A DNA stretch of 8,909 bases from Benthicola sp039584685 (GCA_039584685.1 JBDGXI010000172.1:1-8909); one strand, 5' to 3'. Positions 1 through 7,756 are shown, counted from the first letter of the stretch. Notes: generated by a model from the sequence alone, not told the origin. Translations and numbers: made by a program.

Positions 1-125
1 TTGAGGAGGAAGAACAGGAAGCTGAACTGGAGGGCGCGCTTCAGAAACTTCCTCCCGAGCGCTCCTCCGGGCGCGAGCCCCGAGGTCTCTTCTGTCTCTG
101 CCGCGCGTCCGGTGACTGTTGTCAT
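1..125 (-). CDS. 5' end of unidentified membrane-type protein (partial)
   Basis: An ATG at 125 on the minus strand opens a frame that stays open to the window edge, giving 41 codons. The predicted start is polar (MTTVTGRAAETEETSG), followed by a basic patch (GRKFLKRA) and then a strongly hydrophobic run (LQFSFLFFLL). This resembles a cytoplasmic N-terminal tail leading into a first transmembrane helix. I do not recognise the family. It is separated from actF by a terminator-like hairpin and is preceded by its own Fur-box-like palindrome 17 nt upstream of the ATG, so it is probably the first gene of a separate, possibly iron-responsive unit. There is no convincing Shine-Dalgarno sequence just before the ATG, so the start is uncertain. 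Too little is visible to assign a function. Confidence 0.45.
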   Translation of the reverse strand, partial: MTTVTGRAAETEETSGLAPGGALGRKFLKRALQFSFLFFLL

Positions 126-142
126 CGTTACACTTACGCTAG

Positions 143-159
143 TTGAGAATGAGTCGCAA
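143..159 (-). promoter_or_regulatory. Fur-box-like imperfect palindrome
   Basis: TTGAGAATGAGTCGCAA is an imperfect palindrome: 12 of the 16 non-central positions are symmetric. It resembles the TTGMGAATnATTCKCAA style of Fur-family operators. It lies just upstream of the ATG of the partial gene at 1-125, in a position where repressor binding would cover the promoter. That Fur or a relative binds here is inferred from sequence resemblance only. Confidence 0.4.
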
Positions 160-220
160 TCAGGTCGCCGAGTGTAGCGATAGCTCGCGGGAGGCGCAAG
201 TGGGCGGCCGAAACGACGAA

Positions 221-243
221 GGGCCCGGCGTTGTGCCGGGCCC
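221..243 (-). terminator. Hairpin terminator of the act operon
   Basis: A perfect 9-bp stem (GGGCCCGGC with GCCGGGCCC) closes a 5-nt loop 46 nt beyond the actF stop codon. Read on the minus strand it is followed by TTCGTCGTTT, a weak T-rich tail, so it may be an intrinsic or partly factor-assisted terminator. A second compact GC palindrome (CCGCCGCGCGGCGG, 264-277) lies between it and actF and may act as a 3'-end stabiliser. Confidence 0.65.
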
Positions 244-289
244 CTCGGTAATAGAACGGTGAGCCGCCGCGCGGCGGAGATAGGCTTCG

Positions 290-1543
290 CTACGGTCCGC
301 GCGTCCTCTCACCCTCGACCAGCGCCTCGTGGATCGGAATCTTCGGTCCGAGGCTGGCGTAGATCGAGTAGCTGAGGCCGAACAGGCCCAGGAAGCCCGC
401 CGTGACCGCAGCTTCGACCCAACCGAGAGGAATCCCCATGTAACGCTCGAGCCAGAACCCCACGAGGATGATCAGGCCCACCAGCGACAGGTGACGTGAG
501 CTCATCTTGGGGATCCGCCACAGAAGCAGGGCGAACGGAATCGCGAACACCAGTGCCATCTGCAGATAGAGCAGGGGAGCGAATCCGTTGTCCAGACGCT
601 GCTCGAAGAAGATCGTCTCGCGCCCCATGTTCCCGTACCAGATGGGCAGGTACTGGGAGAACCACATGTAGCTCCAGAAGATCACGAAGGCGAACATCAG
701 TTTGCCGAGATCGTGAAATTCCCACTTCCCCCACACGTCGTCCAGGTGGTACCGCCCCCGGTAGCGCTGGGCGATGACGGCCACCAGCGCGAGCAGGCAC
801 AGCCAGCCGGCCATGAAATACAGCGGTCCCCAGATCACGCTGTAGAACCCGGGGATCAGCGACATGGTCATGTCGAAGCTGAGGAAGCTGAACACCAATA
901 CCCAGGCCAGGATCAGCACGGGTCCCAGCCAGGACATGATGCTCCGGGACCGGGCGGCCTCTTCGTCGTCACCTCGCCACCCGCGCGAGATCCGCTCCAG
1001 GTACTTCTTGCGCCAGCCAGTCTGCTTCTCGGCTGCCAGCGGTGCGTCCGGCCTGAGCGAGACGCGGAGGAAGTAGAGGCTGAGAGCATACAGGACGAAG
1101 AGAAGGACTGCGTTGCGCACGAACACGCCATCGTGCGTGAGCCATTCCCGGTTGATGTGTCCCTCGATCGGCTGCATCCACGGGAAGATGTACTCCGCGC
1201 CCCAATACATGGCGAGGAACACGACGAGCGAGATGGGGAGGAAGCCTCCGGTGGCCTCGGCCACCCGGCGGAACGGTTTACCCCAGTGTCCTTTGGCCGC
1301 TACCAGGATGGCGCCGAAGATCACCCCGGCCTGCGCGATCGCGGTCCAGAACAGGAAGTTGACCCACACGGCCTGCCAGGCCCGCTGCGGGGCGCGGCCG
1401 AGCGCGAGGTAGAAGCCGATGGCTCCCACGACGATCGCCACGAGCCACAGAGCCCCCGCGAGACCGCTGATACGGCCCGAGACCGTATTGAGGGCCAGCT
1501 CCTTCGTCTTATCAGAGTCGTGCGAACTCAAAGTATCGCTCAT
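290..1543 (-). CDS. actF: ActF, NrfD-like membrane subunit of alternative complex III
   Basis: A 417-residue polytopic protein with about ten hydrophobic helices (roughly 29-48, 58-82, 101-120, 140-160, 203-223, 232-258, 279-299, 321-342, 350-370, 376-396) and a polar loop near 165-200. This is the NrfD/PsrC-type fold seen in ACIII. Length and gene position are as expected for ActF, the second NrfD-like subunit, which pairs with ActC in the inner membrane and is proposed to take part in proton translocation. Features visible in the sequence include WGAEYIFPW after helix 3, SFLSFDMTMSL after helix 5 and FWSYMWFSQYLPIWYGN around helix 7, all reminiscent of ActF proteins. It is the last gene of the operon, starting 27 nt after the actE stop. 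No strong Shine-Dalgarno is seen, which suggests translation coupled to actE. A hairpin terminator follows the stop. Confidence 0.93.
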   Translation of the reverse strand: MSDTLSSHDSDKTKELALNTVSGRISGLAGALWLVAIVVGAIGFYLALGRAPQRAWQAVWVNFLFWTAIAQAGVIFGAILVAAKGHWGKPFRRVAEATGGFLPISLVVFLAMYWGAEYIFPWMQPIEGHINREWLTHDGVFVRNAVLLFVLYALSLYFLRVSLRPDAPLAAEKQTGWRKKYLERISRGWRGDDEEAARSRSIMSWLGPVLILAWVLVFSFLSFDMTMSLIPGFYSVIWGPLYFMAGWLCLLALVAVIAQRYRGRYHLDDVWGKWEFHDLGKLMFAFVIFWSYMWFSQYLPIWYGNMGRETIFFEQRLDNGFAPLLYLQMALVFAIPFALLLWRIPKMSSRHLSLVGLIILVGFWLERYMGIPLGWVEAAVTAGFLGLFGLSYSIYASLGPKIPIHEALVEGERTRGP

Positions 1544-1570
1544 CCGTTCGTGCGTACGGTGTCCGTCCGG

Positions 1571-2113
1571 TCACTCGGCGACAGGTGCTGCCGGAGCTTC
1601 TTCCTGCAGCTTCCGAACGTATTCCACCAGGTACCACCTATCTTCGTGCTGTACGCGACGATACGACGGCATCACGCCGCGTCCGTTCGCGATCATTCCG
1701 TAGATGTATCCGTCCGACAGGTCCAGGGCCCGTTCCGACAGCAAATTGAGCGTCGGCAGCGGCGGCAGCCGGTTCGGGCCGACCACCGGGCCGTCTCCGG
1801 CGCCCGTCTCGCCGTGGCACATGACGCAGAACTGGAGGAACAGGACTTCGCCGCGCTCCAGGTCCTCGGCCGTCCCCGTCAGCGGGTTCGTCAGCAGGGT
1901 ATCGGCCGCCAGCAGGTCCAGATGTCGGGCCGATCCGGCCGGGACCGTTCCCTCCACCGGAGCCATGGGCTGGGCTTCGTACGTCTCGACGGACGGCTGC
2001 GTGGTCATGGTCTCGAACCACGACACGTACTTCACCTGGTCGTCGCAGGCGGCCGTGGCCACGAGACCGGCCGCGATCGCGAGCACGGGGCGGACGTCGG
2101 ATCGGAGGCTCAT
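1571..2113 (-). CDS. actE: ActE, lipid-anchored monoheme cytochrome c of alternative complex III
   Basis: A 180-residue protein with a basic and hydrophobic signal ending in TAAC, so Cys23 is the probable lipidated residue after signal peptidase II cleavage. Position -3 is Thr, which is slightly off the consensus. The next residue is Asp24, which in E. coli-type Lol sorting retains lipoproteins in the inner membrane, where ACIII sits. The mature part has one heme c site, CVMCH (Cys96-His100), and a probable axial Met148 in GRGVMPSY, the usual class I cytochrome c layout. It should carry electrons from the complex toward a soluble cytochrome or oxidase. The ATG overlaps the actD stop (ATGA). 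A strong Shine-Dalgarno, GGAGGT at 2120-2125, lies 6 nt upstream inside actD and supports this start. Confidence 0.94.
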   Translation of the reverse strand: MSLRSDVRPVLAIAAGLVATAACDDQVKYVSWFETMTTQPSVETYEAQPMAPVEGTVPAGSARHLDLLAADTLLTNPLTGTAEDLERGEVLFLQFCVMCHGETGAGDGPVVGPNRLPPLPTLNLLSERALDLSDGYIYGMIANGRGVMPSYRRVQHEDRWYLVEYVRKLQEEAPAAPVAE

Positions 2114-2610
2114 ACGCCCACCTCCACCTCGACGGCGCCGGCATCACGCACCAGCGACTCGACCCCGCTCTGCTCGGCTCCCGCCGCGGACGGGACGTAC
2201 ACCCCGAACCGGTCCACGGAAAAGTCCGTCCGGTACTGCGCCGCCAAACGCCCCGGCTTCCTCGTGTGGTGCAGAACCCCGAGGAATCCGAACAGGCCGG
2301 TGAACAGGATCGTCATCTCGAACATGATGACGAAGTAGGCGGGCCATGAAAGGATCGGCTTCCCCTGTGTCACCAGCGGGTAGGCGATGGCGGTCAGACC
2401 CGTCAGGGCCATGGCCGTGGTGAAGCCCGTCATGCCCCCGATCAGGGCCCAGCGGCGGACCGGACTGGAGACGATGCCGAGGGCTTCCTCGAGCTCCGGC
2501 GCCGGGAAGGGCGAGTACACGTCCAGGTCGGAGTGCCCCTCGGCCTTCAGGCGCTCGATCGCCTTCCTGGTCGCGCCCAGAGTGTCGAACTGGGCCAGGA
2601 TGCCGCTCAT
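2110..2610 (-). CDS. actD: ActD, DUF3341 membrane subunit of alternative complex III
   Basis: A 166-residue protein of the DUF3341/ActD family. The N-terminal cytoplasmic part (MSGILAQFDTLGATRKAIER) and the SPFPAPELEEALG segment near residues 33-45 are typical. Two hydrophobic helices follow (about 53-78 and 91-113), then a C-terminal tail containing RTDFSVDRFGVYV. ActD flanks the NrfD-like subunits in the ACIII membrane arm. It has no cofactor motif and its exact role is not settled. The reading frame is open upstream to 2901, inside actC, but the ATG at 2610 gives the family-type N-terminus and overlaps the actC stop as TGATG, so I chose it. The 3' end overlaps actE by 4 nt. Both overlaps suggest translational coupling. 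Confidence 0.93.
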   Translation of the reverse strand: MSGILAQFDTLGATRKAIERLKAEGHSDLDVYSPFPAPELEEALGIVSSPVRRWALIGGMTGFTTAMALTGLTAIAYPLVTQGKPILSWPAYFVIMFEMTILFTGLFGFLGVLHHTRKPGRLAAQYRTDFSVDRFGVYVPSAAGAEQSGVESLVRDAGAVEVEVGV

Positions 2611-3959
2611 CAGTGGCCCCCGTGCTCGTGCTCGTGTGCCAGGTGTTCCTTGACCTCCGCGATGCTGATCACCGGCAGGGTCTTGGCGAAGAGCAGGAAC
2701 CAGAAGAAGAACCAGGCGAAGCTGCCGACCATGATCGTCAGCTCCGTCAGGGACGGCGTATACACTTGCCAGGCGCTCGGATCGAACTCGTGCGCGAGAG
2801 ACGTGACGATGATCACGAACCGCTCGTACCACATCCCGATGTTGACGAACACCGAGATCACGAACAGCGCCTTGAGACTGTTTCGGGTGCGCTTGAACCA
2901 CAGGCTCATCGGGACCACGACGTTACAGAACACCATGATCCAGAACGGGCCGCGGTAGAACCCGGAGGCCCGCCAGCGGAAACTCTCCATCTCGATCGGG
3001 TCGGCGGAGAACCAGGCCAGGAAGTACTCCATGCCGTACGCGTATCCCACGATCAGGGACGTGAACAGCAGGAGCTTGGCCATGTTGTCGAAGTGGTACG
3101 TCGTGATGTACTTGTCGAGGCCGAACGCCCAGCGGAGCGGAATGGTGATCGTGATCACCATCGCGATCCCCGAGAAGATAGCTCCGGCCACGAAGTAGGG
3201 GGCGAAGATGGTCGAGTGCCATCCCGGCACGACCCCCATCGCGAAGTCCCACGACACGACGCTGTGCACCGAGAGCACCAGCGGCGTAGCGATTCCCGCC
3301 AGGTACAGGTACAGGCGCCGGTAGTGAGCCCAGTCCCTGACCGACCCCGTCCACCCCAGCGAGAAAGCCCCGTACAGCTTCTTCTTGATGCCCGTGAACT
3401 TGTCGCGCAGCACCGCGAGATCGGGAATCAGGCCGAGATACCAGAACACGAGGCTGATCGTGAAGTAGGTGCCGATCGCGAACATGTCCCACACGAGGGG
3501 CGAGCGGAAGTTGGGCCACAGGAGACGCGTGGAAGGGTAGGGCACCAGGTAGTAGAAGTACCACACCCGCCCCAGGTGAATCAGCGGGAACAGGCCCGCC
3601 GTCATCACCGCGAAGATGGTCATCGCCTCGGCGGTCCGGTTGATCGTGGTGCGCCACCCCGATCGGACGAGGTAGAGAACCGCCGAGATCAGCGTGCCGC
3701 TGTGGGCGATGCCGACCCAGAAAACGAAGGTGACGATGTAGACGCCCCAGTTGACCGGGTTGTTGATCCCGGCCCGCCCCATTCCGTCACGAATCTGTAT
3801 GGTCCACGCGATGCCCGCGGCGGCGATAAGCGCGCCGCAGATTCCGAGCAGTAGCCAGTATCTCTTGTACGGCGTGGAGATCGGCCGACTGATATCCCGG
3901 TTCGCGTCAGCGAGACTCGGCAGTCCCTCGCCGGGAACTTCGATTTCAGCTGTTGCCAT
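2610..3959 (-). CDS. actC: ActC, NrfD-like quinol-interacting membrane subunit of alternative complex III
   Basis: A 449-residue NrfD/PsrC-family protein with about ten membrane helices, starting near residue 33. Motifs typical of ActC are visible: GINNPVNWGVYIVTFVFWVG (64-83) followed by HSGTLISA (86-93), AGLFPLIHLGRVW (121-133) and PLVWDMFAIGTY (154-165). In characterised ACIII the quinol site lies at the periplasmic end of ActC next to the ActB Fe-S domain and uses conserved His/Asp residues. His128 and Asp158 are candidates here, by position only. The extreme C-terminus is His-rich (HLAHEHEHGGH). The ATG overlaps the actB stop in TGATG, and GGAG (3965-3968) sits 5 nt upstream, supporting the start. 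The stop overlaps the actD start in the same way. Confidence 0.95.
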   Translation of the reverse strand: MATAEIEVPGEGLPSLADANRDISRPISTPYKRYWLLLGICGALIAAAGIAWTIQIRDGMGRAGINNPVNWGVYIVTFVFWVGIAHSGTLISAVLYLVRSGWRTTINRTAEAMTIFAVMTAGLFPLIHLGRVWYFYYLVPYPSTRLLWPNFRSPLVWDMFAIGTYFTISLVFWYLGLIPDLAVLRDKFTGIKKKLYGAFSLGWTGSVRDWAHYRRLYLYLAGIATPLVLSVHSVVSWDFAMGVVPGWHSTIFAPYFVAGAIFSGIAMVITITIPLRWAFGLDKYITTYHFDNMAKLLLFTSLIVGYAYGMEYFLAWFSADPIEMESFRWRASGFYRGPFWIMVFCNVVVPMSLWFKRTRNSLKALFVISVFVNIGMWYERFVIIVTSLAHEFDPSAWQVYTPSLTELTIMVGSFAWFFFWFLLFAKTLPVISIAEVKEHLAHEHEHGGH

Positions 3960-4372
3960 CAGTGCTCCGGCGCCTGTTCCGCCGTCTCTTCGTGTTCCCC
4001 GCCGGTTCCGTGCGCGCCTTCGGGCAGCGCGGCGTGGGTCACGCTCTTCAGGTATGTGATCGCCGGGCGGGTGTTGAGCTCATCCAGCATGGCGTAGCCG
4101 CGGGAGCCCTTGGCCTTCCGCGACACCCGGCTCGCCGGGTCCTTCAGGTTTCCGAACACGATTGCCTGCGTGGGGCACGACTGCATGCAAGCGGTCTGAA
4201 TTTCGCCGTCCGCGACCAGTCGTCCCTCGTCCTTCGCGTCCAGCTTGGCCTTGTTGATTCGCTGGACGCAGAACGTGCACTTCTCCATCACGCCCTTGGA
4301 GCGCACGGTCACGTCTGGGTTGAGCTGCAGGTTCAGCGGATACGGGAACTCGTAGGTGAACCAGTTGAACCG
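3959..4372 (-). CDS. actB: ActB C-terminal fragment, out of frame with the main actB ORF
   Basis: From the CGG codon at 4372 this frame encodes 137 residues that continue the ActB Fe-S domain: RFNWFTYEFPYPLNLQLNPD, then EKCTFCVQR and TACMQSCPTQAI with Fe-S cysteines, then a tail ending in GEHEETAEQAPEH. It is in a different frame from the main actB ORF, which should encode it. As an independent ORF it could start only at the GTG at 4312 (MTVRSKGVMEKC), a start without biological sense because it lies inside a conserved domain. The fragment has kept normal family sequence and shares the TGATG overlap with actC. The lesion is therefore very recent, or it is a sequence error. If real, coupling of actC translation to full-length actB would be lost. 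Confidence 0.8.
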   Translation of the reverse strand, partial: RFNWFTYEFPYPLNLQLNPDVTVRSKGVMEKCTFCVQRINKAKLDAKDEGRLVADGEIQTACMQSCPTQAIVFGNLKDPASRVSRKAKGSRGYAMLDELNTRPAITYLKSVTHAALPEGAHGTGGEHEETAEQAPEH

Positions 4373-6911
4373 ACACGCACCGGTTGTAGATCTGGCCGTT
4401 GAGGCCTTCCGGCGTGTGGTACGCCGCGTACACCGGGCACACCGGCTCGCACGGAGCGTCTCCGCACTGCTGGCACAGGGTCGGCAAGTGGACCGCGTGG
4501 TATCCGTCTTCCGTCTCCTCCCAGTACCGCATGATCTGCATCCAGGACATCTCGCGGCCCTGTCCGCACAGGTCCTCGCCCACCACCGGGAGGTTGTTCT
4601 CGGAGTAGCACGCCGTCACGCACGCCCCGCAGCCCGTACACGCGTTGAGGTCGATCGACATGCCCCACCGGTACGGGCTCTGCGGATCCGAATCGAAGGC
4701 CGCCTCGACCAGCGTCGTCAGGTCGATCTCGTGCTCCATGGCGTTGGGCACGTCATGGATGTTGATGAGTTCGGCGATCTCCCGGTCCAGGTCGTAATCG
4801 TGCCCCTGCATGATCACGAGCTTGCCCCGCCGGCCCGTGGCCGTGAGGGTGGCCGACGCGCCGGAGTAGGCCAGGGCGCCACTCCGCTGATCGGGCGTGC
4901 CGTCAAGCAGATCCAGCGCATTGAAGCCGCGGCCCGCGGCGGTGCGTCCGTACGCCGTGTGTCCCTGGCCGAGCGGGACGGCCAGCGTGTCCGGGCGGAT
5001 CCCCTTGTACACGTACGCCGGAGCCGTAACGCTGCCGCCGGCCGTCGTCACCTGCACGAGGTCTCCGGTCTCGACTCCGAGCGGGCCGGCGGTCTCCGGG
5101 TGGATCTCCACCCAGGCGTTCCACACGGCCTTGGTCACGGTGTCCGGGAACTCCTGCATCCACTGCCGGTTCGCACCCCGCCCGTCATAGAACTGCACTG
5201 TCGGAAAGGTGACGAGTGAGAAATCTTCGGGTGCCGCCGGGGCCCGGAAAGAGTAGTTCGCGGCCGCCGCGGTCAGGGCCGGAGCCGGATCCCCCAGGTC
5301 AGGAACCGCGAGGGCGATCCCGCCTTCCGACAGAGCCCGGTGCCACCAGTCTTCGAACGTCGGCGCCTCGGCACCCAATCGGCCGTGCAGGTCCTGCCAC
5401 ACGCCCTGCAGGTAGCCTCTGTAGTCCGTCGCTTGGAAGGCCTCCGCCGCTCCCGCCACCGCCGCGACCTGGAGGAGTATGTCCTCGCGTTGCCGCGTGT
5501 CGAACACGGGCTGCATGGCCGGCTGTGCGAGCGCCATGTAGCCCCGGCTGATCATGCCGTCTCCCCATGCTTCCAGCTCGTGGTGAGAGGGAAGAATCCA
5601 ATCGGCAGCGGCCGCCGTCTCGTCGGCGTGCGGCGAAAGCGAGATCACGTTCGGCACGTTCGCCAGGGCTTCGGCGAATCCGAGCGAGGCGGGCATGGCG
5701 TATGCCGGGTTGACCCCGGCCACGATCACGGTCTGGATCTCGCCTTCGCTCATCCGACGTCCCAGGTCGGCCATTGCTGCGAACGGAACGTGCCGCGGCC
5801 GGACAGTCTCTCCGTCGAATCGGATCGTGCTCCCGATCGCCCCGGCCACGTAGTTCAGGAGAATGACGGCGAGATGCGTATCGGTGGCGGCCGGACCCTG
5901 GCCGGCGATTCCGGGCGGAAGCGCGATCGGCGCCTGCGCGGCGGCGAAGTGCTCCGCCAGGTCCGCGAGCTTGCCGGCCTCGACGCCCGTGCTTTCGGCT
6001 ACGGCCTCGAGCGTGAACGGGGCCAGTACGCCCTCCACCCGCGCGGCCCGACCGTCGGCTTTCCGGGCCGCGACCTCGCGCGCTATGGCCAGGGCGACCA
6101 GGGTCTCGGTGCCGGCCCGTGCCGGAAGCCACTCGTCGGCCTTGAGGCCGGAGAGCGAAAGCCGCGGGCCGACGAACGTGAAGCGCGCCTGCACCCCGTG
6201 ATCGGCGAACCGGCCGGCGGCAAAGCGAGCGCCCATCTCGACCGGAGCCAACCACGTCCCGAGGAAGTCAGCCCCGAAGCACAGGATGTGATCCGAGCGG
6301 TTGATCTCGTAGGTCGGGATGGCGTCGAGTCCGAAGGCTATTCCGTGCGCCGTTCTGAGGGCCTCGAGGCCCAGAGGCTCCCAGGGCATCCAGGTCGCTC
6401 CGACCGCGTCGGCCCACTCCTGGTAGAATCGTGCGGCCGATCCGATGGCGGGCGGCGTGAGCAGCACCGTCGCTCCGCCGGCTACCGCTGCCCCGGCCGC
6501 CGCGATCGCATCTTCCCAGGTCGTCTCGACGAGGGCGTCGGCCGCGCGCTGACGCGGGCCAGGGACGCGATCCGGATCGTACAGATCCTGCAGAGCGGAA
6601 TGCGCCATGGCCGACAGGGCAGTGCCGGTACGTGCGGAGGGATTGCCCTCGAGCTTGATCACCCGACCGTCCCTCACGCTCGCATGCACGGTGAGTGGCT
6701 CGGGTCCGGCGCCCGTGAGCAGAGTGGCATACGACACATTCGTTCCCGGCACGATATCGTCGGGCGGGATCAGGTACGGGATGAGCTTGTCACCCGTGTC
6801 CGGGGGACCGCACGCCGCGGCCGCCGCTCCGGCACCAGCGACTCCCATTACCTTCACGAAGTCCCGTCGGGTCGTTCCGTTCCCGCTATATTTCACGTCG
6901 CCGTCGTTCAT
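4080..6911 (-). CDS. actB: ActB, molybdopterin-oxidoreductase-like/Fe-S subunit of alternative complex III (frame-disrupted)
   Basis: This frame gives 943 residues. The first 846 are true ActB and the last 97 (after 4374) are out-of-frame nonsense. The N-terminus has a twin-arginine motif (TTRRDFVK, Arg15-Arg16) and a lipobox-like AAAC (Cys34), suggesting Tat export and a lipid anchor. Residues of about 50-700 form the molybdopterin-oxidoreductase-like domain, which binds no Mo cofactor in known ACIII. The Fe-S domain follows with CTGCGACVTAC (758-768) and CQQCGDAPCEPVCP (813-826), then NRCV at 843-846 where the frame breaks. The true C-terminus lies in another frame at 3959-4372. Rejoined, the protein would be about 1000 residues, normal for ActB. 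It normally relays electrons from the ActC quinol site through [4Fe-4S]/[3Fe-4S] clusters to the hemes. The ATG at 6911, 17 nt after the actA stop, gives the signal peptide; the open frame upstream to 7346 only overlaps actA. Confidence 0.9.
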   Translation of the reverse strand: MNDGDVKYSGNGTTRRDFVKVMGVAGAGAAAAACGPPDTGDKLIPYLIPPDDIVPGTNVSYATLLTGAGPEPLTVHASVRDGRVIKLEGNPSARTGTALSAMAHSALQDLYDPDRVPGPRQRAADALVETTWEDAIAAAGAAVAGGATVLLTPPAIGSAARFYQEWADAVGATWMPWEPLGLEALRTAHGIAFGLDAIPTYEINRSDHILCFGADFLGTWLAPVEMGARFAAGRFADHGVQARFTFVGPRLSLSGLKADEWLPARAGTETLVALAIAREVAARKADGRAARVEGVLAPFTLEAVAESTGVEAGKLADLAEHFAAAQAPIALPPGIAGQGPAATDTHLAVILLNYVAGAIGSTIRFDGETVRPRHVPFAAMADLGRRMSEGEIQTVIVAGVNPAYAMPASLGFAEALANVPNVISLSPHADETAAAADWILPSHHELEAWGDGMISRGYMALAQPAMQPVFDTRQREDILLQVAAVAGAAEAFQATDYRGYLQGVWQDLHGRLGAEAPTFEDWWHRALSEGGIALAVPDLGDPAPALTAAAANYSFRAPAAPEDFSLVTFPTVQFYDGRGANRQWMQEFPDTVTKAVWNAWVEIHPETAGPLGVETGDLVQVTTAGGSVTAPAYVYKGIRPDTLAVPLGQGHTAYGRTAAGRGFNALDLLDGTPDQRSGALAYSGASATLTATGRRGKLVIMQGHDYDLDREIAELINIHDVPNAMEHEIDLTTLVEAAFDSDPQSPYRWGMSIDLNACTGCGACVTACYSENNLPVVGEDLCGQGREMSWMQIMRYWEETEDGYHAVHLPTLCQQCGDAPCEPVCPVYAAYHTPEGLNGQIYNRCVSVQLVHLRVPVSAEPAAQPRRDRALQGRDGEVHVLRPANQQGQAGREGRGTTGRGRRNSDRLHAVVPHAGNRVRKPEGPGEPGVAEGQGLPRLRHAG
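4372..4376 (-). other. actB frameshift/deletion junction
   Basis: The main frame reads NRCV up to codon 846 (4374-4376). A single leftover base follows at 4373, and the second frame then begins with RFNWF at 4372. ActB proteins normally have a stretch such as GTRYCxNNCPYKVR here, about 14 residues (42 nt). Replacing 42 nt with 1 nt implies about 41 nt missing, including codons for two cluster-binding cysteines. The size is inferred from the family motif, not measured. Confidence 0.75.
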
Positions 6912-6928
6912 TCGGTCGTGGTCCGTGC

Positions 6929-7693
6929 TCAATAGTGACAGGCGAAGCAGTCGATGGGGCCCCGGTTGGCTCCGTACTGCTGATCCAGCCGACGCGGATA
7001 TAGTCCGATCGGCTGGCGCTCGTCGGGTGTCTCGGGCGGCGGATACTGCTCGATCAGCAGGCGATCCGTCGCCACGTCCGTGTCCTCGCCGACGTCCCAG
7101 TGACAGTCGAGGCACCAGCCCATCTTGAGGCTCGTGTACTGGTAGACCCGGTCCATCTCTTCGACCTTGCCGTGGCACTCCTCGCACTCGACCTGGCTGC
7201 GGATGTGCGCGCGGTGCGGGAACTGGACGAACTCCGGAACCTTGTACACGCGCTCCCACGGAACGGGCTCGCCCGAGTCGTAGAAGCCGCGCAGACGCTG
7301 GATCGGCTCCAGGTTCGCTCCCACGATCCGGTGACATCCCATGCACAGGTCCACCGCCGGCATCACCGCTATCGCCGTCTGATCCGAGCTTCCGTGGCAG
7401 TATTCACACTGCATCTGGAGTTCCTGCGAGTGGAACCGGTGGTTGAACGGGATCGGCTGCTCCGGGCCTTCGGTGGCGTCCTCGTGAGCCGCGATGGCTT
7501 CGTCGGCCGTCTGCCCCGTGGGATTGCGCTCCTTGATCGGATCGAGCCTGACCGGGACTTCCTGGAGTGTCCCGGTCGCCGCTGCCTCCTGTCCGCTGGC
7601 ATCGAGCGTGGCACCTCCGAACCCGAGAAAGACGAGCGGCAGGCCGACGGTGACGATCACGGCGGCTGCTATAAGCCTGTGGCGTAGGGTCAT
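6929..7693 (-). CDS. actA: ActA, pentaheme cytochrome c of alternative complex III
   Basis: A 254-residue exported multiheme cytochrome. The N-terminus (basic MTLRHR, then hydrophobic residues about 7-27) is a signal sequence or membrane anchor. Five CxxCH heme-c sites are visible: CEYCH (96-100), CMGCH (117-121), CEECH (170-174), CLDCH (194-198) and CFACH (249-253), the last one residue before the C-terminus. Two F-x-H-x-x-H motifs (FNHRFH, FPHRAH) are typical of the cytochrome c7/NrfH-like fold and supply axial histidines. ActA docks on the periplasmic face of ActB and forms the heme wire of ACIII. It is the first gene of the operon. The ATG at 7693 has only a weak purine run (ACAGGA) upstream. 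All five heme sites are intact. Confidence 0.95.
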   Translation of the reverse strand: MTLRHRLIAAAVIVTVGLPLVFLGFGGATLDASGQEAAATGTLQEVPVRLDPIKERNPTGQTADEAIAAHEDATEGPEQPIPFNHRFHSQELQMQCEYCHGSSDQTAIAVMPAVDLCMGCHRIVGANLEPIQRLRGFYDSGEPVPWERVYKVPEFVQFPHRAHIRSQVECEECHGKVEEMDRVYQYTSLKMGWCLDCHWDVGEDTDVATDRLLIEQYPPPETPDERQPIGLYPRRLDQQYGANRGPIDCFACHY

Positions 7694-7756
7694 GGTCCTG
7701 TCGGTGTTCGGACGATCCTGCGGCAGCGTCCGGCCGTCCCCGCCTGGCGACCGGCG

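Noticed and set aside
713..2338. Long plus-strand open frame (541 codons) opposite actF, actE and actD
   Set aside because: Antisense frame in high-GC DNA. Its product is rich in Arg, His, Gln and Pro with no domain sense, whereas the minus strand encodes well-recognised ACIII subunits with translational overlaps.
2611..2901. Upstream extension of the actD open frame into actC
   Set aside because: It lies entirely within actC coding sequence. The ATG at 2610 gives the family N-terminus and the TGATG coupling.
4360..4385. Programmed ribosomal frameshift in actB
   Set aside because: No slippery heptamer or downstream pseudoknot is evident. A conserved block of about 14 residues is missing as well as the frame being shifted, which recoding would not restore.
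5340..6935. Long plus-strand open frame (531 codons) opposite actB, and a similar one at 2613-3854 opposite actC
   Set aside because: Compositional antisense shadows of actB and actC. Low-complexity charged sequence, no motifs and no initiation signals.
6912..7346. Upstream extension of the actB open frame into actA
   Set aside because: The extension overlaps the pentaheme cytochrome gene and gives non-conserved sequence. The ATG at 6911 yields the twin-arginine signal and lipobox.
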